A DNA stretch of 64,000 bases. Origin: Nocardia higoensis. GTDB taxonomy: Bacteria > Actinomycetota > Actinomycetes > Mycobacteriales > Mycobacteriaceae. The translations under genes were made by a program, and so were the position numbers. The stretch's first letter is position 1; each line of letters starts with the position of its first letter. A model generated the notes under the pieces. It searched no databases. It was not told the DNA's origin and was given only the letters and a program-made list of their open reading frames with translations. Below are positions 1-8,020 of the stretch, piece after piece. The stretch is taken from contig NZ_JADLQN010000005.1 in NCBI RefSeq assembly GCF_015477835.1, forward strand, positions 209,829 through 273,828. The letters are read 5' to 3'.

Positions 1-876
1 GCCGTGCGCGGCGTCGCCAGGCAACTGTCCCAGGAGGAGACCGGCTTCATCGTCCTGTTCGCCGACGACGACTCCGAACAGGCCAGGATGGAAGCCACCC
101 GGCGCGACTTCGTCGCCAATGTCAGCCATGAGCTCAAGACCCCGGTCGGGGCGATGAGCCTGCTGGCCGAGGCGATGCTGGAGTCGGCCGACGACCCCGA
201 GGCGGTCCGGCACTTCGGCAAACGAGTGCTCGGCGAATCCCGCAGGCTCGGCAAGATGGTCACCGAGCTCATCGCGCTGTCGCGTCTGCAGGGCGCGGAG
301 AAGCTGCCCGAACTCGAGGTCGTCGATGTCGACTCCGTCGTCATGCAGGCCGTGGACCGGTCACGCACCGCCGCCGAGGCCGCGGGTATCACCGTCAGCA
401 CCGACCGGCCCAGCGGGCTGGAAGTGCTCGGCGACGAGACGCTGTTGGTCACCGCGCTGTCCAATCTGGTCGAGAACGCGATCGCCTACTCGCCCAGCGG
501 CTCGCACGTCTCGGTGAGCCGGGCGCTGCGCGGGCAGTACGTGGCCATGTCGGTCACCGACCGCGGCATCGGCATCGCCAAAGAAGACCAGGAAAGGGTG
601 TTCGAACGGTTCTTCCGCTCCGACAAGGCGCGCTCTCGCTCGACCGGCGGCACGGGCCTCGGCCTGGCCATCGTCAAGCATGTGGCGGCCAATCACAACG
701 GCGAGATCGCCCTGTGGAGCAAGCTGGGGACCGGTTCCACGTTCACCCTGCGGATACCCGCTCATCTCGAAGCCGGCCTCGACGAGGAAACCGACGGCGC
801 CGAGGCGAGCACGAAGGAAAACGCGCCGCGTCCTCGAGGACCGGGCAGACCGAATGGTGTGGAGGCACGCAGATGA
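1..876 (+). CDS. senX3: Sensor histidine kinase SenX3, C-terminal part (5' end outside the window)
   Basis: Membrane sensor kinase that phosphorylates RegX3 in response to phosphate limitation in mycobacteria. The reading frame is open from base 1, so the N-terminal membrane and PAS parts lie upstream. The visible 291 residues hold the H-box NVSHELKTP (His at about residue 43 of the visible part), the N-box around LVENAIAYSP, the DRGIGI G1 box and the GGTGLGLAIV G2 box. The C-terminal tail is charged and low in complexity. The stop overlaps the regX3 start (ATGA), so the two are translationally coupled. The name rests on sequence and on synteny with Rv0490-Rv0491. Confidence 0.95.
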   Translation, partial: AVRGVARQLSQEETGFIVLFADDDSEQARMEATRRDFVANVSHELKTPVGAMSLLAEAMLESADDPEAVRHFGKRVLGESRRLGKMVTELIALSRLQGAEKLPELEVVDVDSVVMQAVDRSRTAAEAAGITVSTDRPSGLEVLGDETLLVTALSNLVENAIAYSPSGSHVSVSRALRGQYVAMSVTDRGIGIAKEDQERVFERFFRSDKARSRSTGGTGLGLAIVKHVAANHNGEIALWSKLGTGSTFTLRIPAHLEAGLDEETDGAEASTKENAPRPRGPGRPNGVEARR

Positions 877-1562
877 CGAGAGTTCTGATCGTCGAGGATG
901 AGGAGTCGCTGGCCGATCCGCTCGCGTTCCTGCTGCGCAAGGAGGGATTCGAGGTCACCGTGGCCGGTGACGGCCCCTCCGCGCTGGCCGAATTCGACCG
1001 CTCCGGTGCCGACATCGTGCTGCTCGACCTGATGCTGCCCGGCATGAGCGGCACCGACGTGTGCAAGCAGCTGCGCACCCGCAGCGGCGTGCCGGTCATC
1101 ATGGTGACCGCGCGGGACAGCGAGATCGACAAGGTCGTCGGCCTGGAACTGGGCGCCGACGACTACGTCACCAAGCCGTACTCCGCGCGCGAGCTCATCG
1201 CCCGCATCCGCGCGGTGCTGCGCCGCGGCGCGGGCGATGAGCTCGAGGGCAACGGCGAGAGCGGCGTGCTGGAGGCGGGCCCGGTGCGCATGGATGTCGA
1301 TCGGCACACCGTGCTGGTCAACGGCAGCCCCGTCACCCTGCCGCTCAAGGAGTTCGACCTCCTGGAGTACCTGCTGCGCAACTCCGGGCGGGTGCTCACC
1401 CGCGGCCAGCTGATCGACCGGGTCTGGGGCGCGGACTACGTGGGCGACACCAAGACCCTCGATGTGCACGTCAAGCGCCTGCGCTCGAAGATCGAGGCCG
1501 ATCCGGCCAAGCCGGAGCACCTGGTCACGGTGCGCGGTCTGGGCTACAAGCTCGAAGCGTGA
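873..1562 (+). CDS. regX3: Two-component response regulator RegX3 (OmpR/PhoB family)
   Basis: DNA-binding partner of SenX3, expected to control phosphate-responsive genes. The 229-residue protein has a receiver domain at about 1-120 with acidic pocket D9/E10 and phospho-acceptor D52 in LLDLMLPGMSG, and the conserved lysine in VTKPYSARE. A winged-helix trans_reg_C domain follows at about 130-229, ending in the typical VRGLGYKLE. The ATG at 873 overlaps the senX3 stop. A hairpin follows the gene. Family, length and neighbour agree. Confidence 0.96.
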   Translation: MTRVLIVEDEESLADPLAFLLRKEGFEVTVAGDGPSALAEFDRSGADIVLLDLMLPGMSGTDVCKQLRTRSGVPVIMVTARDSEIDKVVGLELGADDYVTKPYSARELIARIRAVLRRGAGDELEGNGESGVLEAGPVRMDVDRHTVLVNGSPVTLPLKEFDLLEYLLRNSGRVLTRGQLIDRVWGADYVGDTKTLDVHVKRLRSKIEADPAKPEHLVTVRGLGYKLEA

Positions 1563-1591
1563 GCGGGTCAGCGGGTGTGATCCACGAAGGC

Positions 1592-1611
1592 CCCCGGTCC
1601 GCCGACCGGGG
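1592..1611. terminator. Hairpin terminator between convergent regX3 and the secreted-protein gene
   Basis: CCCCGGTC and GACCGGGG form an 8-bp GC stem around a CGCC loop. It is followed on the plus strand by CTCCGTGTTGT, which is only weakly T-rich. It sits between two convergent genes and could serve both. Confidence 0.6.
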
Positions 1612-1638
1612 CTCCGTGTTGTCTGCCGTTCGCGTGGT

Positions 1639-1974
1639 TCAGGGCAGGTAGATCCAGGTGGGGCCGATGCCGGGAAGGTCGGTGAGGCGCAGCGTGATCC
1701 AGCCCAGGTCGTCTTCCTGCATGCAATCGTAGAGCGGCACGGTGGTGCCGTTGCCACGGCAGGCGATGGTGCGGCTGACGCCGTAGGGGCTCATGACGAC
1801 GTTCTTGCCGTCCGCCTCGGCGGTGAGCGCCGCGGGGTCGGTCGCGGCCACGAAGGTGGCGGTGACGTCGGAGAACTGGGTGGGGTCGGCGGCGGGCTCG
1901 GCGTGTGCGAGGCCGGTGGTGCCGGCCAGCGCGGCGCCGATCAGCAGCGACGCGACGGTCAGGGCTTTCTTCAT
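1639..1974 (-). CDS. Small secreted protein of unknown function
   Basis: A 111-residue protein. A lysine pair after Met, a hydrophobic core (about 5-20) and AHAEP form a clear Sec signal peptide with cleavage near residue 25. The mature part is short and has two cysteines (IACRG and LYDCM) that could form a disulfide. It shows no family I recognise. The start is the ATG that gives a complete signal peptide. The next upstream gene on this strand ends about 100 bases away. Confidence 0.75.
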   Translation of the reverse strand: MKKALTVASLLIGAALAGTTGLAHAEPAADPTQFSDVTATFVAATDPAALTAEADGKNVVMSPYGVSRTIACRGNGTTVPLYDCMQEDDLGWITLRLTDLPGIGPTWIYLP

Positions 1975-2069
1975 GCGGCAATCCAATCGCACGGTGGTGT
2001 CCGGGGGATTGCCGGGAGGTGTCCTGGTGCCTGCGCGGGTCACGGCATCGACCCGCGCAGGCCGCCGGT

Positions 2070-2507
2070 TCAGCTGCCGCCGCTGCTGCCGGACAGCAGG
2101 CCGCGCAGCAGTGCGCTGCCGGTGCCGGATCCGCCGCTGCCGCTGCCGCTGCCGCTGTCCGGGGACGCGGCCTCCTCGACCTCCACGACGATCGATTGGG
2201 TGCTGCCGCCCTGTTCGGCCGTCAGGATGTGCCTGCCCGGGGTGCTGGGCTGCCAGTCGATGGTCGCGCTGCCGGGCGGCCACGGCACCTTGGGCGCTCC
2301 GATGAACTCGCCGTTGTCGCTGAAGTAGACCAGCAGACCGCCGGAGGCGCCGCCGACCTCGGCCGTGAGGGTGTAGGTGCCGCCGACGACGTGGGTGCTG
2401 CCCTCGACCGCGAGCGACTGCACGGAGGCGTGCGCCGAGGGCGCCACCAGGACGGTCGCGGCCGCGGCGGCGAACAGCGCCGCGGCGGTGCGTGCGGTGT
2501 GTGTCAT
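2070..2507 (-). CDS. Secreted Ig-like domain protein (paralogue B)
   Basis: A 145-residue protein with a signal peptide ending at about APSAHA (residue 27). One beta-rich domain follows (about 28-110) with motifs GLLVYFSDNG, APKVPWP and HILTAEQGGST, then a Gly/Ser-rich tail. The pattern, including the closing -VVEVE strand, resembles small bacterial Ig-like (Big/IPT) folds, but that is inference. The gene lies 9 bases after its close paralogue, so the two are probably co-transcribed. No LPXTG motif, lipobox or membrane anchor was seen. Function unknown. Confidence 0.8.
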   Translation of the reverse strand: MTHTARTAAALFAAAAATVLVAPSAHASVQSLAVEGSTHVVGGTYTLTAEVGGASGGLLVYFSDNGEFIGAPKVPWPPGSATIDWQPSTPGRHILTAEQGGSTQSIVVEVEEAASPDSGSGSGSGGSGTGSALLRGLLSGSSGGS

Positions 2508-2516
2508 GTCCGCCTC

Positions 2517-2999
2517 CTAGCTGCTGCCCGCGAGGCCGCCGAGCAGGTCGCCGAGCCCGCCGGAGCCGGCGCTGCTGCCGGAGCCGGGATCGGTGCCGGG
2601 GTCGGTGCCGGGGTCGGGGTCGGGGTCGGGGGCGTTCGGATCGATGACGTTCACGACAACGGTCTTCGTGCTGCCGCCCTGGGAGGCGGTGATCAGGTGC
2701 TGGCCCGGGGTGGTCGGGGTCCACTCGATGGAGGATTCGCCGACCGGCCACGGCACCTTCGGCCCGCTGATGTCCTGCCCGTTGTCGGTCCAGTACACGA
2801 GCAGCCCGATGCTCGCGCCGCTCAGCTTCGCCTTCAGGGTGTAGCTCTGGCCGAGCTGGTGCGTCGCCCCCGACACGGTGACCGAGTCGACGGTGGCGTT
2901 GGCTTGGGGCGCGGCGAACACGACGATCGCCGTCGCGGCCGTGAGCCCGGCGACGGTCGAGCCGATCCGGCCGAGCCCGCGCTGTCTGGTGATGCTCAT
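2517..2999 (-). CDS. Secreted Ig-like domain protein (paralogue A)
   Basis: A 160-residue protein. Its signal peptide spans about residues 1-36 (cleavage near PQANA). The beta-rich domain aligns by eye with the next gene throughout (GLLVYWTDNG, GPKVPWP, HLITASQGGST). A linker of Asp-Pro repeats (PDPDPDPGTDPGTDPG) leads to a Gly/Ser/Leu tail. The first ATG with a good signal peptide was chosen. It leads a two-gene unit with its paralogue, which points to a local tandem duplication. Confidence 0.8.
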   Translation of the reverse strand: MSITRQRGLGRIGSTVAGLTAATAIVVFAAPQANATVDSVTVSGATHQLGQSYTLKAKLSGASIGLLVYWTDNGQDISGPKVPWPVGESSIEWTPTTPGQHLITASQGGSTKTVVVNVIDPNAPDPDPDPGTDPGTDPGSGSSAGSGGLGDLLGGLAGSS

Positions 3000-3124
3000 G
3001 ATGTTCGTCTCCTGTGCTGCCCACGCAGGGGGTGGGCAAGCGCACAGTAAATGAGCGCCACTGTGAAATGTTGGCGTTTCGCAAAATCTCCCCGAAAGGC
3101 CTACGGCGGGGTGAAACTCTGGTA

Positions 3125-3985
3125 TCAGCCGTGCTCGGCGGAGCGAGCGGCGTGCACGGTGGCCGGATGCACGGCGATCAGGCCGAGCCCTTCCCGCCTG
3201 CGGCAGTGTCTGGCCAGTTCCTCGTAGGCGGGCGCGCCGAGCAGTTCGGTGAGTTCCGGCGCGTAGGACTGCCAGACCGGCCGGGCGCCGATATGCGCGT
3301 CCGGGGATCCGGAGCAGTACCAGTCCAGATCCGCGCCGCCGGGCCCCCAGCCGCGGCGGTCGTACTCGGTGACGACAGTGCGCAGAATCTGCACGCCGTC
3401 GGGCCGGTCCACGTACTCCTGGGTGCGCCGGATCGGCAACTGCCAGCAGACATCCGGCTTCACCGTGTGCGGCGGCAGATCGCGGCGCAGTGCCATCGTG
3501 TGCAGCGCGCAGCCGACCCCGCCGTCGAATCCGGGGCGGTTGAGGAACACGCACGCGCCCTCGTAGCGGCGGGTGCGCAGGGCGGGTTCGTCGTCGAGTT
3601 CGTCGACTTCGAGGTAGCCCTTCCTGGTGATCTTGCCCTTGTCGTTACGGGCCTGATCCATCAGTTGCCAGTCCTGCGGTGTGAGCATTTTCACAGCGTC
3701 GCGCAGACGTTGCTGGTCCTCCTCGTCGGAGAGGAAGGCGCCGTGCGAGCAACAGCCGTCGTCGGGGCGGTCCGCCAGGATGCCCTGGCAGGCGGGTGTG
3801 CCGAAGACACAGGTCCAGCGCGACAGCAGCCAGGTCAGGTCGGCGACGATCAGATGCTCGTCGTCGGCGGGGTCGAGGAATTCGATCCATTCGCGCGGGA
3901 AATCCAGATCCACCTCGGGGGCCGGGGTGATCTTGTCCGCTGGTCGGGGCCGGGTCGGGCTGTCGGCCGATGCGCCTACCGTCAC
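3125..3985 (-). CDS. Conserved cysteine-rich protein (Rv0495c family)
   Basis: A 286-residue cytoplasmic-looking protein with no signal peptide or membrane segment. Nine cysteines are visible (about C59, C66, C78, C79, C145, C159, C180, C224, C261), including DDGCCSHG, VGCALHT and DVCWQLP. Such an array suggests bound metal or an iron-sulfur cluster, but this is inference. The gene sits divergently from ppx1, exactly as Rv0495c does in mycobacteria, so the association is conserved. The GTG start has a TAGCGT box 8 bases upstream and no Shine-Dalgarno sequence. Function unknown. Confidence 0.85.
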   Translation of the reverse strand: MTVGASADSPTRPRPADKITPAPEVDLDFPREWIEFLDPADDEHLIVADLTWLLSRWTCVFGTPACQGILADRPDDGCCSHGAFLSDEEDQQRLRDAVKMLTPQDWQLMDQARNDKGKITRKGYLEVDELDDEPALRTRRYEGACVFLNRPGFDGGVGCALHTMALRRDLPPHTVKPDVCWQLPIRRTQEYVDRPDGVQILRTVVTEYDRRGWGPGGADLDWYCSGSPDAHIGARPVWQSYAPELTELLGAPAYEELARHCRRREGLGLIAVHPATVHAARSAEHG

Positions 3986-3993
3986 AGTCTGTG

Positions 3994-3999
3994 ACGCTA
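3994..3999 (-). promoter_or_regulatory. Putative -10 box (leaderless) for the Rv0495c-like gene
   Basis: TAGCGT on the minus strand ends 8 bases before the GTG start at 3985. No ribosome binding site lies between, which fits a leaderless transcript. Confidence 0.45.
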
Positions 4000-4039
4000 A
4001 CAGTTCCCCTCGCCCGCACGTAACTGCTGGTCGACCCAG

Positions 4040-4045
4040 TACCGT
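4040..4045 (+). promoter_or_regulatory. Putative -10 box (leaderless) for ppx1
   Basis: TACCGT ends 6 bases before the GTG at 4052. No Shine-Dalgarno sequence is present, so the transcript probably begins at the start codon. Confidence 0.45.
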
Positions 4046-4051
4046 ATTCGT

Positions 4052-5077
4052 GTGCGCCTAGGGGTACTCGACGTCGGAAGCAACACCGTCCACCTGCTCG
4101 TCGTGGACGCGCATCGCGGTGGCCACCCCATGCCGATGAGTTCGACGAAAGCCACGCTGCGGCTGTCGGAGAACATGGACGACGACGGTTGCCTGACCGA
4201 TGCCGGCGCCGAGCGGCTGATCTCGACCGTGGCCGAATTCGCCAGCATCGCCGAGACTTCGCAGTGCGAAGAGCTCATGCCGTTCGCGACCTCGGCGCTG
4301 CGCGACGCGACCAACTCCGAGGAAGTGCTCGAACGGGTGCGTGTCGAGACCGGCGTGCGACTGCAGATCCTCAGCGGCGAGGACGAGGCGCGGCTGACCT
4401 TCCTCGCCGTCCGGCGCTGGTACGGCTGGAGCGCCGGGCGCATTCTCAACATCGACATCGGCGGCGGTTCGCTCGAGCTGACCAGCGGCGGCGACGAGGA
4501 TCCCGATGTGGCGCTGTCGCTGCAACTCGGCGCGGGCAGGCTGACCAGGCAGTGGCTGCGCGAGGACCCGCCGGGCAAGCGCCGGATCGCGGTCCTGCGT
4601 GACTGGCTCGACGCCGAACTGGTGATGCCGAGCAAGCAGGTGATGGGCACGGGCCTGCCCGACCTGGCGGTGGGCACCTCGAAAACCTTCCGATCGCTGG
4701 CGAGGCTGACCGGCGCGGCTCCGTCGGGCGCCGGCCCCAGGGTGCGACGTACACTGACCAGTTCAGGCCTGCGTCAGTTGATCGCGTTCATCTCGCGGAT
4801 GACCGCGTCGGACCGGGCGGAATTGGAAGGCGTGAGTGCGGATCGGTCGCAACAGTTGGTAGCTGGGGCGCTGGTCGCGGAGGCGAGTATGCGGGCGTTG
4901 TCGCTGGACAGCATCGAAATCTGTCCCTGGGCGATGCGCGAAGGGCTGATCCTGCGCAAACTGGATACCGATACCAACGGTGGCCCGGTGGTTGCGGTGC
5001 CCGGCGCGATGATCAACACGGTGCCACTGTCCGAGGGTGACAGCGCGAAATCGGGTCCGATCGAAACGGTGTCGTAA
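4052..5077 (+). CDS. ppx1: Exopolyphosphatase / guanosine pentaphosphate phosphohydrolase family (Ppx1)
   Basis: Hydrolyses terminal phosphate from inorganic polyphosphate, linking to the phosphate regulators upstream. The 341-residue protein is an ASKHA-fold enzyme. It has phosphate-binding loop 1 LDVGSNTVHLLV at residues 5-16 and loop 2 LNIDIGGGSLEL at about 132-143. It is of the short actinobacterial type, without the C-terminal HD domain of E. coli Ppx. The GTG start is set by the conserved N-terminus (RLGVLDVGS). The stop overlaps the next ATG (TAATG). It corresponds to Rv0496. Confidence 0.92.
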   Translation: MRLGVLDVGSNTVHLLVVDAHRGGHPMPMSSTKATLRLSENMDDDGCLTDAGAERLISTVAEFASIAETSQCEELMPFATSALRDATNSEEVLERVRVETGVRLQILSGEDEARLTFLAVRRWYGWSAGRILNIDIGGGSLELTSGGDEDPDVALSLQLGAGRLTRQWLREDPPGKRRIAVLRDWLDAELVMPSKQVMGTGLPDLAVGTSKTFRSLARLTGAAPSGAGPRVRRTLTSSGLRQLIAFISRMTASDRAELEGVSADRSQQLVAGALVAEASMRALSLDSIEICPWAMREGLILRKLDTDTNGGPVVAVPGAMINTVPLSEGDSAKSGPIETVS

Positions 5078-6870
5078 TGAGCGAGGATTCCAAGCAGTTG
5101 TCGGTGGCCGAACTGCTGGCGCGCAACGGCCGGCAGGGGTCGTCCTCCGGCGGCGGCAGGCGAAGGCGCGGTGGTCGCGGTATCTCGGTGGCCGAACTGA
5201 CCGGTGACCTACCGGTGATCCGCGACGGCGGTGCGCATTCGGCTCCGGACGGGGAGGCGGCGCAGGAAGAGGCCGAGTCGCCCGGCGATTCGCCGATGTC
5301 GGGTCCGATCACCCGCTACGACCCGCTGTCCCCGTCCGCCCCGGCGCCCGCCGCCAGGCACGGCGCCCCGGGATCGGACGACGACCCCGCCCCGGGACCG
5401 TCCACCGGTCGCGGGGGACGCAGGCGCAAGCTCGACCCCGACGACAACGCCACGGTCATCGTCGGGCGCCCGACCGCCGACGTCGGCCCGGCTTCCTTCG
5501 CGCCCTCGCCGCAGGCCTTCGCGCCCCCGACGCCACCGATCTCCGAGCCCGCGCGGCCCGAATTCCCGCCACCGGCACGGGCGTTCGAGCCACCGGCCCC
5601 GCCCGCGGCTGCCGCGCCCGCGCCGCCGCCGGCCGCTCCGCCACCGAGCGCCGACCATCCCGGCCCCGAGAGCGCCCGGCTCAGCCGTGCCGATCGCCGG
5701 CGCGCCGCCGAGGTCACCGAGATCTACCCCGTCCCCATCGCTCCCGCCGAGGAGCCGGGTCCGCCCGCCACCGGGTGGGCGCCGCCACCGCCGGACTTCG
5801 GCCCCGTGCCCCGGCCGCTGTCGCCGATGCCGCCCCGCCCCGGTCCGGACGAGCGCGCCCCCGAGCCGCCCGGGCGGGCGCGCGGCGGCCTGCCCGCGTG
5901 GTCGGCCCGCAGGCGTAACCCGGCCGCCGCACCCGGAAAACCCGCCGGACCGCCCGGACCGCCGGTGCCGCACGCGACGGCGGCGCCGGAATCCGGCGGC
6001 ATTCCCACCCAGGCGTGGAACCTGGCCAGCCAGGACCAGCAACTGCTCTCCGGTCAGACCGTCGCGGGTGATCTGCTGCGCGACGGCGCGGAGCGGGCCG
6101 ACGCGGCCCGCCGGGCCGGTCGCGAGCAGCAGCGACCCGCTGCGTTCGGTCCGCCGGCTCCCGGATTCGGTCCGCCCTCGTTCGGGAAGGACCGCCGCGA
6201 CCGCGACGACGTCGACGACGTATCCGACGAGGACTACTCTGCCGAAGCTTTCGAGCGGGACTCCTTCGACGAGGACTACGACCGCGAGTACGACGAAGGG
6301 GAATTCGGCGACGACGGGGAGTTCGACACCGGCGAGCATCGTCGCGGCCCCTACGGCTACGACGAGGACTACACCGGCGAGGACTTCGAGCCGATCGACT
6401 ACGACGACGAGCCGCGGGCGAAGGGCAAACGGTCGATCTCGGGCCTGGCCTCCCGGGTCAAGTCCGCCACACCCGCCCGACTCACCGGCGTCAAGGGGCT
6501 GGCCGGGGCCGCCGCCATGGTCGGCGCCAAGCGGGCGGGCGGCGACCGGCCGAAGGGAAACCGGCGTGGGACACCGGCCGCGGCGCAACGCGACGCCGAT
6601 GCCGAGGCCAATCGCAGGCAGTGGATCATCCTCGGCGCGCAGAGCACCGGCGCCGCGATCGCCGGCATGCTGATGTTCAAGGGCTTCGAGCGGATGTGGG
6701 AGATGCTGCCCTGGGTCGCGCTGACCTTGGCGATGATCGTCATCCTCGGTCTGGTGGCGCTGGTGCGCATCCTGCGCCACACCGACGACATCCTGAGCAC
6801 CGTCATCGCGGTCGTGGTCGGCATCTTCGTCACGCTCGGGCCGTTGGCGTTCCTGCTCAGTACGAACTGA
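5077..6870 (+). CDS. Proline-rich membrane protein (Rv0497-like)
   Basis: A 597-residue protein. The first ~430 residues are disordered: Pro/Ala-rich to about 300, then a strongly acidic Asp/Glu/Tyr stretch (about 370-445). A basic patch (about 450-510) precedes roughly three hydrophobic helices at about 517-597 (WIILGAQSTGAAIAGML, PWVALTLAMIVILGL and STVIAVVVGIFVTLGPL). The layout suggests a C-terminally anchored protein with a long cytoplasmic tail. Function unknown. The start overlaps the ppx1 stop, so they form an operon. Confidence 0.87.
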   Translation: MSEDSKQLSVAELLARNGRQGSSSGGGRRRRGGRGISVAELTGDLPVIRDGGAHSAPDGEAAQEEAESPGDSPMSGPITRYDPLSPSAPAPAARHGAPGSDDDPAPGPSTGRGGRRRKLDPDDNATVIVGRPTADVGPASFAPSPQAFAPPTPPISEPARPEFPPPARAFEPPAPPAAAAPAPPPAAPPPSADHPGPESARLSRADRRRAAEVTEIYPVPIAPAEEPGPPATGWAPPPPDFGPVPRPLSPMPPRPGPDERAPEPPGRARGGLPAWSARRRNPAAAPGKPAGPPGPPVPHATAAPESGGIPTQAWNLASQDQQLLSGQTVAGDLLRDGAERADAARRAGREQQRPAAFGPPAPGFGPPSFGKDRRDRDDVDDVSDEDYSAEAFERDSFDEDYDREYDEGEFGDDGEFDTGEHRRGPYGYDEDYTGEDFEPIDYDDEPRAKGKRSISGLASRVKSATPARLTGVKGLAGAAAMVGAKRAGGDRPKGNRRGTPAAAQRDADAEANRRQWIILGAQSTGAAIAGMLMFKGFERMWEMLPWVALTLAMIVILGLVALVRILRHTDDILSTVIAVVVGIFVTLGPLAFLLSTN

Positions 6871-6910
6871 TTCATACGAATCGGTCATCGGAACCGATTT
6901 CGGGAAAGCG

Positions 6911-7897
6911 GTGGTTGTGGGGCACGTGGGGCACACCGACCAGGCGGGGCAGGGCGACTCCGGGGCCGCCGCACCGCTGAGCGATTCACCGGCGGCGGGG
7001 ACGAACCTGCCCGCGCGCCGCGCGATTCGGGTCGGCCTGTCCACCGCGTCGGTCTACCCGGAGAACACCGAGGCGGCGTTCCGCTACGCCGCCGACCTGG
7101 GCTACGACGGCGTCGAGCTGATGGTGTGGGCCGAGACGGCCAGCCAGTCCGTCACGACCGTGCGGGGCTACGCGCGCCGCTACGGCGTGCCGGTACTGGC
7201 GGTACACGCGCCGTGCCTGTTGATCTCGCAGCGGGTGTGGGGTGCGGATCCGGTCACCAAACTGGAGCGCAGCGTGCATACCGCGGAGGCGCTCGGCGCC
7301 GATACCGTCGTGGTGCATCCGCCGTTCCGCTGGCAGCGCCGCTATGCCGAGGGTTTCGCCGCGCAGGTAGCCGCTCTCGAGGAGTCGAGCGAGGTGGTCG
7401 TCGCGGTGGAGAACATGTTCCCGATGCGCGCCGACACGCTGTTCGGCCGCGGCGAGAGAGCCGCCCAGCGGCTGGCACGCCGAGGTGGACCCGGGTGGGG
7501 ACTGACCGCGTTCAGCCCGTCCTACGACCCGACCGACACCGGTTTCGAGCACTACACGCTGGATCTGTCGCACACCGCCACCGCGGGTGCCGATGCGCTG
7601 GCGCTGGCCGCGCGGATGGGGCCGAATCTGGCGCACCTGCACCTGGCCGACGGCAGGGGCGCGGCCCATGACGAACATCTGGTCCCCGGCGAGGGCTCCC
7701 AGCCCTGCACGCAGGTGTGCGCGCAGCTGGTGGCGGCCGGCTTCTCCGGGCACGCGGTGGCCGAGATCAACACCCAGAACGCGCGGGGGGCCGCGGCTCG
7801 CGCGGCGATGCTGGGTCGCACGCTCGCCTTCGCCCGTGAGCATCTCAACCAGTTGCCCGCGTCGAGCCCGTCCTCGGCCCGTGCCGGGTCCAACTGA
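6911..7897 (+). CDS. Sugar phosphate isomerase/epimerase-like TIM-barrel protein (Rv0498-like)
   Basis: A 328-residue protein of the AP-endonuclease-2/xylose-isomerase-like superfamily. The barrel begins at about residue 37 with IRVGLSTASVYPEN. Further strands carry LMVWAE, AVHAPC, VVHPPF, VAVENM, YTLDLSHTA and HLHLADG, which would supply the metal-binding Glu/His/Asp residues at strand ends. Substrate unknown. The GTG at 6911 follows GGGAAAG, and a second GTG at 6917 is possible. The first ~35 residues are not part of the fold. It is the third gene of the ppx1 cluster. Confidence 0.85.
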   Translation: MVVGHVGHTDQAGQGDSGAAAPLSDSPAAGTNLPARRAIRVGLSTASVYPENTEAAFRYAADLGYDGVELMVWAETASQSVTTVRGYARRYGVPVLAVHAPCLLISQRVWGADPVTKLERSVHTAEALGADTVVVHPPFRWQRRYAEGFAAQVAALEESSEVVVAVENMFPMRADTLFGRGERAAQRLARRGGPGWGLTAFSPSYDPTDTGFEHYTLDLSHTATAGADALALAARMGPNLAHLHLADGRGAAHDEHLVPGEGSQPCTQVCAQLVAAGFSGHAVAEINTQNARGAAARAAMLGRTLAFAREHLNQLPASSPSSARAGSN

Positions 7898-8020
7898 GCG
7901 GTCGGCTGTTTCGGACACCCCCTGGGGGATGTCTCGTATTCTGGTCGGCTAACGTTCTTGTACGCTGTACGAACTCCCGCGGTCCCGGCTGGATCGCCGG
8001 GAGCGGACGAAGGAGTGCCC

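Noticed and set aside
6911..6940. A second Rex-like site near TTGTGGGGCACGTG
   Set aside because: The second half-site is not at the required 8-base spacing.
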